A DNA stretch of 64,000 bases, taken from Hyphomonadaceae bacterium (GTDB lineage Bacteria; Pseudomonadota; Alphaproteobacteria; Caulobacterales; Hyphomonadaceae). The stretch spans positions 124,001 to 188,000 of the forward strand of contig JALHLU010000006.1 in NCBI GenBank assembly GCA_022844345.1, in the 5' to 3' direction. The notes below the pieces were generated by a model. The model saw nothing but the letters and a program-made list of their open reading frames with translations, was not told the DNA's origin and did not search any database. Positions 11,318 to 22,503 of the stretch are shown piece by piece. Position numbers and translations under genes: made by a program. Position 1 is the stretch's first letter; the number at the start of each line of letters is the position of its first letter.

Positions 11318-12004
11318 CTAAAGCAGTAGCGGCGTCAGAAGGAAGCCGGCGATGATGATCACGATCATGGCGATCCCGACCAGCTTGCCGTGCTTGCGCA
11401 TCAGGGCTGCAGCCGGCGGCCCGAAATACCAGAAGACCGCTCCGAAAACTGCAAAACGCAGGACCCGGCCGAACAGCGCTACGGGCAGGAAAATCCAGAA
11501 CGGAAAGCCGGTCGCCCCAGACCCGATGCAGACCAGCTTGAAGGGGATTGGCGTCACGGCGCCGAGGAAGATGATCCACGCGCCGGAAATCCAGTTTTCC
11601 TGGATCGTCGCCTTGAGCGTGGCGAACTGCTCGGCCTGGTTGAACAGGTTGACCAGCGCATTGCCGATCAGCTCCATGCCGAACACGCCGATCAGGTAGC
11701 CAATCAGGCCGCCGATAACGCTGGTGGCGGCGCCGACGAAGATGATCAGGGGGATTTTCTTCCGGTTCGCCATCATCATCGGCAGCGCGACGGCGTCGAC
11801 CGGCAGTGGCAGCAGCGCGCTTTCTGCGATCGAGACAATCGCAAGCAATCCCAACGCCTTGTTGGAGCCGGCCAGGCGCTCGGATTTCTCGCCCAACGTT
11901 TCCTTGCGCTTCCGCTGGTCTGCCGTGGGCGTCGCGCCAGTTGGTTCAGCCGTTGCCGCCGGTGATCCCGCCTCGCTCGTGGACATATCCCGCCCTTCCC
12001 TCAA
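11318..12004 (-). CDS. VTT/DedA-family membrane protein (YqaA-like)
   Basis: IAESALLPLPVDAVALPMMM, GLIGYLIGVFG, FLGAVTPIPFKLVCIGSGATG. Confidence 0.8.
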   Translation of the reverse strand: MREGRDMSTSEAGSPAATAEPTGATPTADQRKRKETLGEKSERLAGSNKALGLLAIVSIAESALLPLPVDAVALPMMMANRKKIPLIIFVGAATSVIGGLIGYLIGVFGMELIGNALVNLFNQAEQFATLKATIQENWISGAWIIFLGAVTPIPFKLVCIGSGATGFPFWIFLPVALFGRVLRFAVFGAVFWYFGPPAAALMRKHGKLVGIAMIVIIIAGFLLTPLLL

Positions 12005-12096
12005 CCCTTCCGATCTACGAACGGGTTGGCGTACGGGTCAAGCAGCCACGGCCCAGGAAGGACGTGGCTGCTGAGATTTCCCATGACGGCAGTGCG

Positions 12097-14883
12097 CTAT
12101 TCCAGACGGCGCTCGATCAGCTCCACCTGGAAGCACTCGATCTGGTCGCCTTCGCGGATGTCCTGGTAGTTGGTGAAGGCCATGCCGCATTCCATGCCTT
12201 GCTTCACTTCCGGAACTTCGTCCTTGAAGCGTTTCAGGGTGGATAGCGTGCCCTCGTGGATCACCACGTTGTCGCGCAGCAGGCGAACGCCCGACCCGCG
12301 ACGCACGAGGCCCTCCGACACGCGGCAACCCGCAACCTTGCCGGCCTTCGAGATATTGAAGACCTGCAGGATTTCGGCATAGCCCAGGAACGTCTCGCGG
12401 CGTTCCGGCGCCAGCATGCCCGACAGCGTGTTCTTCACATCGTCGATCAGGTTGTAGATGATCGAGTAGTAGCGGATCTCGACGCCTTCGCGTTCGGCCA
12501 GGTCGCGCGCCTGCTTGTTGGCGCGGACGTTGAACGCGATGATCGGCGTGCCGGCCGAGACGGCCAGCTGCACGTCGCTTTCCGATATGCCGCCGACGGC
12601 GCCAAGGACCACGCGCGCGCGGACCTCGTCGGTCGACAGTTTCTCGAGCGATTGCGTGATCGCTTCCACGGAGCCCTGGACGTCGCCCTTGACGAGGAAG
12701 GCTGCTTCCTTGAGGCCGCCGCCGGCAGCCGTGCCGCCCTCCTTGAGGCGCGCCAGCATCTGGTCGAGCGAGGTGCCAGGCCGCGCCGCAGGACCGGAGC
12801 GGTTGCGCTTGGTGCGGACGCGATAATCGGTGATCTCGCGGGCGCGCGCTTCTGAATCAACCACCACGAACTGGTCGCCCGGATCGGGCGCGCCATCGAG
12901 GCCGAGGACTTCAACCGGCGTTGCCGGAACGGCCTCGTCGACCAGCTGGCCCCGTTCATTGTTGAGCGCCTTCACACGGCCCCACTGGGCGCCGGCGACA
13001 ACGATGTCGCCACGCTTGAGCGTGCCGCGCCGGACCAGGACCGTCGCCACAGGACCGCGGCCCTTGTCGAGCTTGGATTCGATCACCACGCCATCGGCGT
13101 CGCGATCCGGGTTGGCCTTGAGCTCGAGAATTTCGGCGAGCGCCGAGATCGTCGCGGTGAGTTCGTCGAGGCCGGTCTTCTTCAGCGCAGACACGAAAAC
13201 GGCCGGCGTTTCGCCGCCCATGGCTTCGACCTGCACGTCGTATTGCAGGAGCTGCGTCAGCACGTTTTCCGGCTTGGCGTCATGCTTGTCGATCTTGTTG
13301 ACCGCCACGATCAGCGGCGCGCCGGCCGCTTTCGCGTGCTGGATTGCTTCGATCGTCTGCGGCATCACGCCGTCGTCCGCCGCCACCACGAGGATGACGA
13401 TGTCGGTGGCGTTGGCGCCGCGCGCCCGCATGGAGGAGAAGGCCGCGTGGCCGGGCGTGTCGAGGAAGGTGATCTTCTCGCCCGTCTTCAGCTGCACCTG
13501 ATAGGCGCCGATATGCTGGGTGATGCCGCCGGCCTCGCCAGAGACGACGTCGGTCTGGCGCAGGGCGTCGAGCAGCGATGTCTTGCCGTGGTCGACGTGG
13601 CCCATGACGGTCACGACGGGTGGGCGCGATTCAAGATGCTCGTCGTGGTCGTCATGGCCTTCAAGACCGATCTCGACGTCGGATTCCGCCACGCGTTTCA
13701 CGGTGTGACCGAACTCCTCGACGATGAGCTGGGCGGTATCCGCGTCCAGCACGTCGGTCGAACGTACGAGTTCACCCTGCTGCATCATGAATTTCACGAC
13801 GTCGGCCTGGCGCTCGCTCATGCGGTTGGCGAGGTCGGCGACCGTGATCGATTCCGGCAGCACGACTTCGCGCGACACCTTCTCGCTGGCGCCGCCAGCC
13901 ATCTTCATGCGGCGGTCGCGCTCGCGTTCGCGGGCGCGCTTCACAGCAGCATAGGAGCGCTGCTTTTCCTCGTCGTCGCCAAGGGCGGCCGAGATCGTCA
14001 GCCTGCCCTGACGGCGCTTCGGCTCGTCCTTGCGCGCGGGGCGGACTTCGCTGCCGCCGGGGGCATCGTCGCCACTGGGTTTCACGCGTTTGACGCGACC
14101 ACCGAGTTCGCTCAGCGGCGTCAGATCATCCGTATCGAGAGGTGCAAGCGGGCGCGGTCCGCCGGGACCACGGCTGGGAGGGCCGCCGGGGCCGCGCGGA
14201 CGATCGCCGCTGAAACCACCTGGACGTGCAGCGGCGCCAGCGCCGCCCGGCGGGCGCGGACCACCCGGACCACGCGGGCCAGCATCGGGACGCACGCGAA
14301 CGGCGCCGCCGGGACCGCGCGGAGGCGCGGTGCGGTCGCCACTGAAACCAGACCCGCCCGGACGCGGCGGGGCGCCTCGCGCATCGCGCGGTGCGCCACG
14401 ATCAGGGCGCGCGCCACGATCGAAACGACCGCCGTCGCCGGCGTCTTCTTCAGGCTCGGCAGGGCGGGCAGCGCCCGCTTCAAGGCGGCGCTTTTCTTCC
14501 TCGGCGAGGCGCTTGGCTTCTTCGGCCCGGCGCTTGTTGGCTTCGTCGATCGCCTCCTGTTCGGCGCGGCGGCGCTCCTCGTCAGCGCGACGCACGGCGA
14601 TGGCGGCCTGACGCGCCTTCAGTTCGGCTTCCGAGAGGCCGGACTTCTGGATGGCTTCCTGGGCGGGGGTGAGCCGCGAGGGTTTCTCGATGGCCTTTTC
14701 AGGCTCGGGGCGGACAACCTTCGGGTTCGCGCCGGGCGTCACCACGACGCGCTTCTTCTTCGTCTCGACCACCACGTTCTTCGAACGCCCATGGGAGAAG
14801 CTTTGCTTCACAGTGCCAGAGTCCGCACGCTTCAGCGTAAGCGGCCGGCGGCCTGTGTTGTCCGAGTCCTTCGTGTCCGTCAT
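12097..14883 (-). CDS. infB: Translation initiation factor IF-2
   Basis: [40 protein letters not shown]; 928 aa with RGGP-rich N-terminus. Confidence 0.98.
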   Translation of the reverse strand: MTDTKDSDNTGRRPLTLKRADSGTVKQSFSHGRSKNVVVETKKKRVVVTPGANPKVVRPEPEKAIEKPSRLTPAQEAIQKSGLSEAELKARQAAIAVRRADEERRRAEQEAIDEANKRRAEEAKRLAEEEKRRLEAGAARPAEPEEDAGDGGRFDRGARPDRGAPRDARGAPPRPGGSGFSGDRTAPPRGPGGAVRVRPDAGPRGPGGPRPPGGAGAAARPGGFSGDRPRGPGGPPSRGPGGPRPLAPLDTDDLTPLSELGGRVKRVKPSGDDAPGGSEVRPARKDEPKRRQGRLTISAALGDDEEKQRSYAAVKRARERERDRRMKMAGGASEKVSREVVLPESITVADLANRMSERQADVVKFMMQQGELVRSTDVLDADTAQLIVEEFGHTVKRVAESDVEIGLEGHDDHDEHLESRPPVVTVMGHVDHGKTSLLDALRQTDVVSGEAGGITQHIGAYQVQLKTGEKITFLDTPGHAAFSSMRARGANATDIVILVVAADDGVMPQTIEAIQHAKAAGAPLIVAVNKIDKHDAKPENVLTQLLQYDVQVEAMGGETPAVFVSALKKTGLDELTATISALAEILELKANPDRDADGVVIESKLDKGRGPVATVLVRRGTLKRGDIVVAGAQWGRVKALNNERGQLVDEAVPATPVEVLGLDGAPDPGDQFVVVDSEARAREITDYRVRTKRNRSGPAARPGTSLDQMLARLKEGGTAAGGGLKEAAFLVKGDVQGSVEAITQSLEKLSTDEVRARVVLGAVGGISESDVQLAVSAGTPIIAFNVRANKQARDLAEREGVEIRYYSIIYNLIDDVKNTLSGMLAPERRETFLGYAEILQVFNISKAGKVAGCRVSEGLVRRGSGVRLLRDNVVIHEGTLSTLKRFKDEVPEVKQGMECGMAFTNYQDIREGDQIECFQVELIERRLE

Positions 14884-14999
14884 TCACTCACTTCGATTGC
14901 AGTCGTTCAGCTTGATCAGTTCAGTAGCGCAGGTCCGCCGCGCGGTTCAGTTCGTGGCCGTGGGTCCGGAGGATTACCCTCCGGGTTCCATGGGCCGGG

Positions 15000-15818
15000 T
15001 CAGATCATATTCTCGTCCCGAGCGCCCGTCTCGGAACCGGAAGCCGGCTGCCAGCCCGGCAACCAGACACGCCGGAACCCGGAAAGCCTTCCCAGCTCCC
15101 CCATCCAGGCGTGTGCTATTGGGCCAAGTTTGAGGCAAGCGTGTATCACACGGTCACGCCCCAAGGCCATGCCCAATTCGACGCCCGAAAAACAGCCAGC
15201 CACAGGCGGAAGGTCGCCTTTTCCGGCGGTATCGGGGTCTTCCTCAAGATCGGGGCCGTAGATCGCCTTCGCAAGACCAAGCACCTTGTTTCGCTGATCT
15301 TCGGATGCGTCGGCCGCCGCAACGAGGCATCCCGGCCGGGAGTCGCGGATCGCCTCCCGGACCTGTTCGAAGCCCAGCACGAGGCCGCCGGCCCGCCGGG
15401 CCATGCCCAGCATGTCGAGGCAGCGCCGCACCAGCAGCGCTTCGGTTTGCGCGGAAAGTCCGGCGGGAACCGTGACCTGCCGCTTGAAGGCGCGTGCGAA
15501 GGCGCCGCGCGCGGCGGCAAGGTCAATCGCCTCGCGGCTGGCCGTCACCCAGGCGCCCCTGCCCGGAAGTCGCGCGGCGACATCGGGCGTCACCACGCCA
15601 TCGGGCGACACGACGAAGCGGATCATCTGCGAAGGCGAACACCGCTGCATGGTGGCGATGCAGCGGCGCTCTGGCCCTTCATTGTGAAGGCTTGCGTCTT
15701 TCGAGCCCCCCTTGGGAGATTTGAACACGCCCGCCTTGCCGGCGCGGGGCGGGCCCGCGTCGGTTTCGGAGTCGGGCGCGCCGGTCAGCGCGTCATCACT
15801 GTCCGTTTGAGCCGGCAT
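15000..15818 (-). CDS. ylxR: YlxR-family RNA-binding protein
   Basis: ERRCIATMQRCSPSQMIRFVVSPDGVVTPDVAARLPGRGAWV between nusA and infB, with L7Ae-like C-terminal part. Confidence 0.85.
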   Translation of the reverse strand: MPAQTDSDDALTGAPDSETDAGPPRAGKAGVFKSPKGGSKDASLHNEGPERRCIATMQRCSPSQMIRFVVSPDGVVTPDVAARLPGRGAWVTASREAIDLAAARGAFARAFKRQVTVPAGLSAQTEALLVRRCLDMLGMARRAGGLVLGFEQVREAIRDSRPGCLVAAADASEDQRNKVLGLAKAIYGPDLEEDPDTAGKGDLPPVAGCFSGVELGMALGRDRVIHACLKLGPIAHAWMGELGRLSGFRRVWLPGWQPASGSETGARDENMI

Positions 15819-17511
15819 TGGCCCCTTTCAGGTTGAACAGTTCGTCGCCGCGCGTGCGGGCGGCGTCGGCAGGCGATTCCGTAGCCGCATCAAGTTCGGC
15901 CTCTTCCGCATCAAGCGCTGCGGCGCGGGCGGCGAGCGCATCCTGAAGCGCCTGCGGCTCGACCCAGCCAGCCGCAACGCGCGCCTTGAGGATGAACAGT
16001 TCGGCGTCGTCACGCGACATCTCGGCCTTGTCGAGCAGGCCCGGCATGAATTTCGGCTTGCCGTCCGAACCCGGCTCTTTCCAGCCGACAAGATCGTCCG
16101 GCACCAGGCCCGCGAGGTCTTCGAGCGACTTCACGCCATTCTCGCCGAACTTCACCGCCATGACCGGCGTCACGCCTTCCATGTCAGCCACCTCGTCGGA
16201 AACGCCCAGCGCCTTGCGCTTGGCGATCAGCTCGGCCGTAAGCTTCTCGAGATATTCGCGGGCGCGCTCCTGCAGTTCGCCCGCCACTTCCTCGTCGAAG
16301 CCCTCGATCGTCGCCAGCTGTTCGATCTCGACAAAGGCAATCTCTTCCACCGTTTCAAAGCCCTCTGAGGCCAGCAGCTGGGCCAGAGTCTCGTCGGCGT
16401 CCAGCGCCTTCTGGAACAGGTCGGTGCGCTCCTTGAATTCGCGCTGGCGGCGCTCGGAATCCGCCGACTCCGTCATCAGGTCGATCTGCCAGCCGGTAAG
16501 CTGGGAGGCGAGGCGCACGTTCTGGCCGCGGCGGCCGATGGCGAGCGGGAACTGGCTTTCCTCGACCACGACTTCCACGCGGCCTTCTTCCTCGTCGATC
16601 ACGACCTTGGAGACTTCCGCCGGCTGCAGCGCGTTGACGATGAATGTCGCGTCGTCGCCCGACCACGGGATGATGTCGATCTTCTCCCCGCCAAGTTCCG
16701 AGACGACCGCCTGCACCCGTGCGCCGCGCATGCCGACGCAGGCGCCGACTGGATCAATCGAATTGTCGTGGCTGAACACGCCGATCTTGGCGCGCGAACC
16801 CGGGTCACGGGCGCAGGCCTTGATCTCAATGACGCCCTCGTAGACTTCCGGAACTTCCTGCGCAAAGAGCGCGATCATGAAGGACGGGTGGGCGCGGCTG
16901 AGGAAGATCTGGGGTCCCTTGGCCTCGGAGGAGACCTTGTAGAGGTACGAGCGAACGCGGTCGCCCGTATTGAAGTTCTCGCGCGGAATGCCGTCGTTAC
17001 GGCGGATGACGCCTTCGGCCTTGCCGAGGTCGACGATCACATGGCCGTACTCGACGCGCTTCACAGTGCCGTTGATGACCTCGCCGACGCGGTCCTTGAA
17101 GTCGGCGTACTGGCGGGCGCGCTCGGCCTCGCGCACTTTACCCGTAATGACCTGCTTGGCGGTTTGCGCGGCGACGCGGCCGAATTCGAAGGGGGGCAGC
17201 TCTTCGCGGAACTCGTTGCCGATCTCGGCGTCGGAATCCATCTTCTTGGCTTCGTCCAGGGTCAGCTGCGTGACCGGGTTCTCGACCGTCTCGACGATGG
17301 TCTGCACGCGCCACAAGCGCGTCTCGCCGCTGTCGGGATTGATCTCGGCGCGGATGTCGTGCTCGAGGCCATAGCGCGAGCGCGCCGCCTTCTGGATCGC
17401 CTCTTCCATCGCCTCAAGCACAATGCGCTTGTCGATGTTCTTCTCCGCCGCGACCGCGTTGGCGATCTGCAGGATTTCCAGCCTGTTTGCTGAAACTGCG
17501 CCGGTTGCCAT
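15796..17511 (-). CDS. nusA: Transcription termination/antitermination factor NusA
   Basis: NRLEILQIANAVAAEKNIDKRIVLEAMEEAIQKAARSRYG; VGACVGMRGARVQAVVSELGGEKIDIIPW KH motif. Confidence 0.97.
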   Translation of the reverse strand: MATGAVSANRLEILQIANAVAAEKNIDKRIVLEAMEEAIQKAARSRYGLEHDIRAEINPDSGETRLWRVQTIVETVENPVTQLTLDEAKKMDSDAEIGNEFREELPPFEFGRVAAQTAKQVITGKVREAERARQYADFKDRVGEVINGTVKRVEYGHVIVDLGKAEGVIRRNDGIPRENFNTGDRVRSYLYKVSSEAKGPQIFLSRAHPSFMIALFAQEVPEVYEGVIEIKACARDPGSRAKIGVFSHDNSIDPVGACVGMRGARVQAVVSELGGEKIDIIPWSGDDATFIVNALQPAEVSKVVIDEEEGRVEVVVEESQFPLAIGRRGQNVRLASQLTGWQIDLMTESADSERRQREFKERTDLFQKALDADETLAQLLASEGFETVEEIAFVEIEQLATIEGFDEEVAGELQERAREYLEKLTAELIAKRKALGVSDEVADMEGVTPVMAVKFGENGVKSLEDLAGLVPDDLVGWKEPGSDGKPKFMPGLLDKAEMSRDDAELFILKARVAAGWVEPQALQDALAARAAALDAEEAELDAATESPADAARTRGDELFNLKGANAGSNGQ

Positions 17512-17516
17512 GTTTC

Positions 17517-18191
17517 CTAGTTCCTCTTGTCTTCGTCTTCTTCGTCGCTGTCGTCGAACCCTTCGGCGTCAGCGTCATCCTCGAACCCGTCGTCCTCATC
17601 GACCTCGACATCGTCAAAATCGTCGCCCAGCTCCTCGCCAAGCGCTGCAAATTCGTCTTCGTCCTCGTCTTCTTCACCCTCACCCGGGGGCGGCGCCTTG
17701 GCGCGGGCGGCCTGGATCAGCTTTTCAGTCAGAACCATGGTCGCCTTGGCCATGTCGGCGACCGCCAGGCTAGCGCTGCCGCCATCCTTGAGACTGAGTT
17801 CGACGACGCCGCCGGTCTCGCCAAGGATCGTGCCCTGGAAACGTTTGCGGCCATCAGGACCCGGCGTTCCCAGCTCGACCTTGATCTCGTGGCCGATCCA
17901 GTTGGCGAAATCGCCGACACGCGTCAGCGGCCGGTCGATGCCGGGGCTGGAGACTTCGAGGTGATACTCGGTCGAGATCGGATCTTCCGCTTCAAGCACT
18001 GGCGAGATCGCGCGCGAGAATTTCGCGCACGCCGCAACCGACATGGTGCCGTCCGGACGCTCAGCCATGATCTGCAAGGTGGGCGTCTGGCCCCCCATCA
18101 CGCGCACGCGCACGACATCGAGGCCGTGCTCCGTCGCCACGGGCTCGATCATGTCGAGAATACGGATTTCAAGTTCGCTCTGTGCCCGCAT
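17517..18191 (-). CDS. rimP: Ribosome maturation factor RimP
   Basis: LEVSSPGIDRPLTRVGDF; start reassigned to ATG 18191 (MRAQSELEIRILDMIEPVATEHGLDVVRVRV); acidic C-terminus. Confidence 0.92.
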   Translation of the reverse strand: MRAQSELEIRILDMIEPVATEHGLDVVRVRVMGGQTPTLQIMAERPDGTMSVAACAKFSRAISPVLEAEDPISTEYHLEVSSPGIDRPLTRVGDFANWIGHEIKVELGTPGPDGRKRFQGTILGETGGVVELSLKDGGSASLAVADMAKATMVLTEKLIQAARAKAPPPGEGEEDEDEDEFAALGEELGDDFDDVEVDEDDGFEDDADAEGFDDSDEEDEDKRN

Positions 18192-18299
18192 GAAGCGGTT
18201 AATTCCTGTTTTGCAGCGCCCAAATGCGAAGCGGCGGCCCAGTTCCCTGGGCCGCCGCTGCGATGTGAGAACTCGTTCGAAGTGGCATATAGGAGCTTT

Positions 18300-18353
18300 G
18301 GCGCGGGAAGTCGACCCCCCATACGGGGAGTGCGGGAGGCGGCCTCCCGCGCC
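18300..18353. promoter_or_regulatory. Nested, mutually exclusive inverted repeats upstream of rimP
   Basis: Outer GGCGCGGGA (18300-18308)/TCCCGCGCC (18345-18353); inner GCGGGAGG-CGG-CCTCCCGC (18332-18350); right arms overlap. Confidence 0.45.
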
Positions 18354-18367
18354 AGTGCCGGTTAGGC

Positions 18368-20785
18368 CTAGAAGCTCTTGGACACCTCGAAGGAGACAGT
18401 GCGAGGCGGCGTCACGACGCAACGCAGGACCGTGCCGCCCGGACCGGTATTGACCAGACCAAGCCCTGCATTGTTCGGCTGGGCGTAACGCGAGGTGCAG
18501 GCGATATCCTCGGTCAGGTTCTGGCCGATGAGGGCGAACTGCAGCCCGTCATCGTTACGAAGCGCAAGGCGCGCGTCATAGGTCATGAACGAGGACTCAT
18601 TGTTCAGAGTGTAGTTGTCGCCCGCCGCCGACAGCATGCGCTCGTCGACATACTGGAAGCTGCCACGCGCCGACCATGTCCATTCCGGGAGCCAGGGAAG
18701 CTGGTCTTCCCAGCGCACATAACCCGTGAGCTGCCATTCGGGTGAATACGGCACGCGCTCGCCCGTGAGATCGACCGATGCGGGAACCGTAATGCCCGGC
18801 CAGTTCGGGGCGCCCCGGAAGTCGGTGTATTCCGAATCGAGCCACGTGCCGGCGAGGTTCACCGTCAACTGATCCATCGGATAGAGCGTGGTGTCGAATT
18901 CCACGCCCTGCTGCCGGATCGAACCGTTGTTGCGCACGGCGAAGGAAATGCCGTCGTATGTGCGGAACTGGTATTCGTCGACGTCTGTGCGGAAGGCGGT
19001 CGCGTTGGCCTGGAGCATGCCGTCGAACCATTCCGACTTGACCCCAAGTTCGAGGTTCTCGGTGGTCTCCGGTGCGAAGATGCGGTTCTGGCCGACCGCC
19101 GTTGCGTTGCGGCCGCTGTCGAAACCGCCGGACTTGTAGCCCGTCGACCAGGTCGCGAAGAGCATGATGTCGTCGCTGGCCTGGTAGGTGGTGCCGAGGC
19201 GGTAAGTGAACTTGGTGCCGTCGGTCGCAAGCACGGTATTTTCCGTCGCCGCCGAGTCGACGGATGCGATGGTTCCCGAGACAATGCCCGGGATCGGCGT
19301 CGTCAGCGAGCGCTGGTCGAACAGGCCGGTCTTCTCATCCGAGGAATAGCGCACGCCGACCGTAACGTCCCACTCGGGGATGATGTCATAGGTGCCTTGC
19401 CAGAAGGCGGCCCAGCTCTGCGTGTTCTGCCAGAAGTCGGTGTAGGACGAGTAAGGCAGGGCGACGTCGGCATTGCAGTAGTCGACCCGGCGCTGGCGCG
19501 TCCCGGCCGGCGTATCCGCTGTCGTGTTGCGGATGAAGATGTTGCAGAAATCATTGTTCAGGAAGCGATAGTCGCCAATGTAGAAGTCCTCTTCGTAGGC
19601 ATAGAGGCCAGCCACGAAGTTGGCCTTGCCGTCGAACAGGTCGTCGGGCGAGAGCAACTGCAATTCGTGCGATTTGCTTTCGGACGCGAAGAAGCCCTGA
19701 CGGCCCGGCATTTTGATCGGCAGCGCGCCGCTGGAGACCTGGTACTGGTCGTCGTTCCAGTCGCGCCAGGCATTGATCAGCTTGACCTGCCAGCCGCCCT
19801 CGAAGTCCCAGGTGAGGTTGCTGGTGAAGCCGACCGTGTGGTCCGAGAGATCGCCTTCGCTCTCCTGATAGATGTCGTGGGTATAGGTCTTGTCGATGAT
19901 CGGCGTCTGGCCAACCAGCGGACCGGCGCCATCCGGGTCGAGGCGCGCGCGCCAGTTGGCGGCGAAGGTCGGCGTCACGCTTTCGGCGACGACGGTAGAG
20001 ATCGGAATGCCGTCGCCCGTGGTGTGCTGGTAATCGCCGCGCACGACCCAGCGGATGTCATCGCTGATATCCCACGCCGCTGACAGCCGGCCCGAGAAGG
20101 TGTCGGAGAAGCTGACGTCCTTGCCCGTTAGCAGGTTGTTGGCATAGCCCTCGCGGCCATCGCCAAGGATCGCGGCGCGCACCGCGAAGGTGTCGCTCAG
20201 CGGCACGTTGATCATCGCCTCGCCCTTGAGGCGGTCATAGCTGCCGGCGAGCAGGCTCACCCTGCCCCCGAAATCGTAGGACGGCTCGTTGGTGTTCACC
20301 AGCATGGCGCCCATCGAGGCGTTGCGGCCGAACAGCGTGCCCTGCGGCCCGCGCAGCACTTCGACGGAGCGGATGTCGTTGAGGCCCGACACCAGCGCGG
20401 CCGAGCGCGGCACGTAGGCGCCATCGAGGAACAGCGCGACGGACGGTTCGATCGCCGTGTTGCCCGACGTGCCGATGCCGCGGATCTCGATGCGGGTGTT
20501 GGCGAGCTGCGGCGCCGTCGCGAGGTTGAGGCTTGGCGCGATGTTGCGCAGGTCGCGGATGTCGTTGATGCCCGCTTCGTCGAGGGTTTCTTCGCTGAAC
20601 GCGCTGATGGAGATCGGGACGTCCTGGATGTCCTCGTCGCGCTTCTGCGCGCTGACAACGACGACGTCGCGGCGCGAGTCCTGCTCCTCCGCGGCTGGCG
20701 GCTGGGTTGGCGCCTGCGCGTAGACCGGCGCGGCCATCCCCAGCGTAAGGGCCATAGAGGCTGAAGTGATCAGAAGTTGCTTCAT
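18368..20785 (-). CDS. TonB-dependent receptor
   Basis: Signal peptide; plug VVVVSAQKRDEDIQDVPISISAFSEETL; C-term VSFEVSKSF. Confidence 0.95.
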   Translation of the reverse strand: MKQLLITSASMALTLGMAAPVYAQAPTQPPAAEEQDSRRDVVVVSAQKRDEDIQDVPISISAFSEETLDEAGINDIRDLRNIAPSLNLATAPQLANTRIEIRGIGTSGNTAIEPSVALFLDGAYVPRSAALVSGLNDIRSVEVLRGPQGTLFGRNASMGAMLVNTNEPSYDFGGRVSLLAGSYDRLKGEAMINVPLSDTFAVRAAILGDGREGYANNLLTGKDVSFSDTFSGRLSAAWDISDDIRWVVRGDYQHTTGDGIPISTVVAESVTPTFAANWRARLDPDGAGPLVGQTPIIDKTYTHDIYQESEGDLSDHTVGFTSNLTWDFEGGWQVKLINAWRDWNDDQYQVSSGALPIKMPGRQGFFASESKSHELQLLSPDDLFDGKANFVAGLYAYEEDFYIGDYRFLNNDFCNIFIRNTTADTPAGTRQRRVDYCNADVALPYSSYTDFWQNTQSWAAFWQGTYDIIPEWDVTVGVRYSSDEKTGLFDQRSLTTPIPGIVSGTIASVDSAATENTVLATDGTKFTYRLGTTYQASDDIMLFATWSTGYKSGGFDSGRNATAVGQNRIFAPETTENLELGVKSEWFDGMLQANATAFRTDVDEYQFRTYDGISFAVRNNGSIRQQGVEFDTTLYPMDQLTVNLAGTWLDSEYTDFRGAPNWPGITVPASVDLTGERVPYSPEWQLTGYVRWEDQLPWLPEWTWSARGSFQYVDERMLSAAGDNYTLNNESSFMTYDARLALRNDDGLQFALIGQNLTEDIACTSRYAQPNNAGLGLVNTGPGGTVLRCVVTPPRTVSFEVSKSF

Positions 20786-21084
20786 GTCCGTTTCCCCGTT
20801 TGCCCCGCTTCATGCGTCAGGGCTCGCACCGAATGATACTATCCGGTATCTGACCGTTATCCAAGGTTCCCGGCCGCAAAGTCAAGCGCTTGACCAGCAC
20901 GGAACCCGTTTCGAGAATGCAAAAAATGCATGGCGGCGCCTGGCACAATGTAGGAAAGGCGTGCTTCGCGGTTTTCAACTCAACCCTCAGCTGAGCGTTT
21001 CTGAAGCTTCGGCGCGCGCGGCCCGCTCTCGACAAGCGTTGGTCTGCCGGCCCATCAATGCGGAACCCCATACGAGGAAACGAC

Positions 21085-22419
21085 ATGAACCCCATAAAGC
21101 GTCAGTATCTGGTCGCGGCATCCGTGTTTGCGCTCGCCCTGTCCGCCTGCTCGCCGGAGGCAGCCAAGCCTGCGGACGTTCCGGCGGCGGCTCCCACGGC
21201 GGCTGACCCTGCCGTCTCGTCGATCGAGATGGCGGCGGACGCGGCGGCGCTCGGCTTCGACCCTGCGATCTTCGAGAAGGCCAAGGCCGACATCGAGGCG
21301 GGCATCGCCGCCGGCAAGATTCCCGGCGGCCTCTTCCTCGTCGCCAAGGGCGGCAAGGTGGTGAACATCACCGCTGTCGGCACGGAAGGCCCGGGCGACG
21401 CAGACCCGGTGACGCCGGAGACCGTCTTCCGCATCTATTCGATGAGCAAGCCGATCGTCTCGGTCGCGACCATGCAGCTTGTGGAAGACGGCAAGATCGG
21501 CCTCGACGATCCGATCTCGAAATACATTCCCGAATTCGCCAACCCGAAAGTGCTGGTCGGCAAGGGCGAGACGCGCCCGGCTGCGCGCGAGATCACGGTG
21601 CGCGACCTGCTGGCCCACAAGTCGGGCCTGATCTACGGCATCTTCGCCTCGCCCGATGACGAACTGGGCAAGATGTACATGGCGGCGGGCGACGTCAGCA
21701 CCGATCTCACGGCGCTGGAGTTGTCCAAGGCCATCGGGGCGCTTCCGCTGGCCTTCGATCCGGGTTCGGCCTGGACCTATTCGCGCTCGACCGACGTGCT
21801 GGGCGCGGTGATCGAGGTGGCCGCCGGCAAGACGCTCGACGTGCTGCTGGACGAGCAGATCTTCACCCCGCTCGGCATGAACGACACGAACTTCTATCTC
21901 GATGCAGACGAGTTCGACCGCCTGGCCGAGCCGCCGTCAACCATCGCGCCGCTGTCGACGCCCAAGGTGAAGGCGCCGATGCTGTCGGGCGGCGGCGGTC
22001 TCAATTCGACCACGGAAGACTATTTCCGCTTCACCGAGATGCTGCGCAACAAGGGCACGTATCGCGGCGTCGAGATCCTGAAGCCGGCCTCGCTGGAGAC
22101 GATGCTGGTCGACGAGATCGCAAACGGCGTTGATCGCAAGGCGTGGTTCTATGACGCCCTTCCCGGCGCGGGCTTCGGCCTCGGCTTCGGGCTCATCCCG
22201 ATCAACCCGGCCGACCCGGCCGCGGGCAAGTATTTCAGCTGGTCCGGCTATGCCGGCACCAATATGTGGATCGACCCGGTGAACGACATCACCACGATCT
22301 TCATGATGCAGAACAACGAAGCCTCGCAGGACTTCCGCCCGCTGCACGGCCAGTGGGTCTACGCCGGCTACAAGCCAGCCGCGCCCACCGGCGCAACGGC
22401 AGGCGCCGCGCCGCAGTAA
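21085..22419 (+). CDS. Serine hydrolase (class C beta-lactamase/esterase-like) lipoprotein
   Basis: Lipobox-like LALSACS; RIYSMSKPIVSVATMQLVEDGKIGLDDPISKYIPEF (SxxK); AWTYSRSTDVLG. Confidence 0.9.
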   Translation: MNPIKRQYLVAASVFALALSACSPEAAKPADVPAAAPTAADPAVSSIEMAADAAALGFDPAIFEKAKADIEAGIAAGKIPGGLFLVAKGGKVVNITAVGTEGPGDADPVTPETVFRIYSMSKPIVSVATMQLVEDGKIGLDDPISKYIPEFANPKVLVGKGETRPAAREITVRDLLAHKSGLIYGIFASPDDELGKMYMAAGDVSTDLTALELSKAIGALPLAFDPGSAWTYSRSTDVLGAVIEVAAGKTLDVLLDEQIFTPLGMNDTNFYLDADEFDRLAEPPSTIAPLSTPKVKAPMLSGGGGLNSTTEDYFRFTEMLRNKGTYRGVEILKPASLETMLVDEIANGVDRKAWFYDALPGAGFGLGFGLIPINPADPAAGKYFSWSGYAGTNMWIDPVNDITTIFMMQNNEASQDFRPLHGQWVYAGYKPAAPTGATAGAAPQ

Positions 22420-22441
22420 CGATGCAGGTCAGACAAACGAA

Positions 22442-22471
22442 AGGCTCGCTGGAAACAGCGGGCCTTTTTTT
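22442..22471 (+). terminator. Rho-independent terminator
   Basis: AGGCTCGCTG-GAAA-CAGCGGGCCT followed by T-run. Confidence 0.85.
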
Positions 22472-22503
22472 GTTTGGCTCCGATCCTCACATCCCCCAAC
22501 GGC

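Noticed and set aside
14121-14483. Repeat-rich stretch in infB (RGGP/RGAP codons)
   Set aside because: Coding low-complexity linker normal for alphaproteobacterial IF-2 N-terminus, not a satellite or CRISPR
13243-15261. 672-aa + strand ORF
   Set aside because: Antisense to infB; composition mirrors the complement of the IF-2 coding sequence
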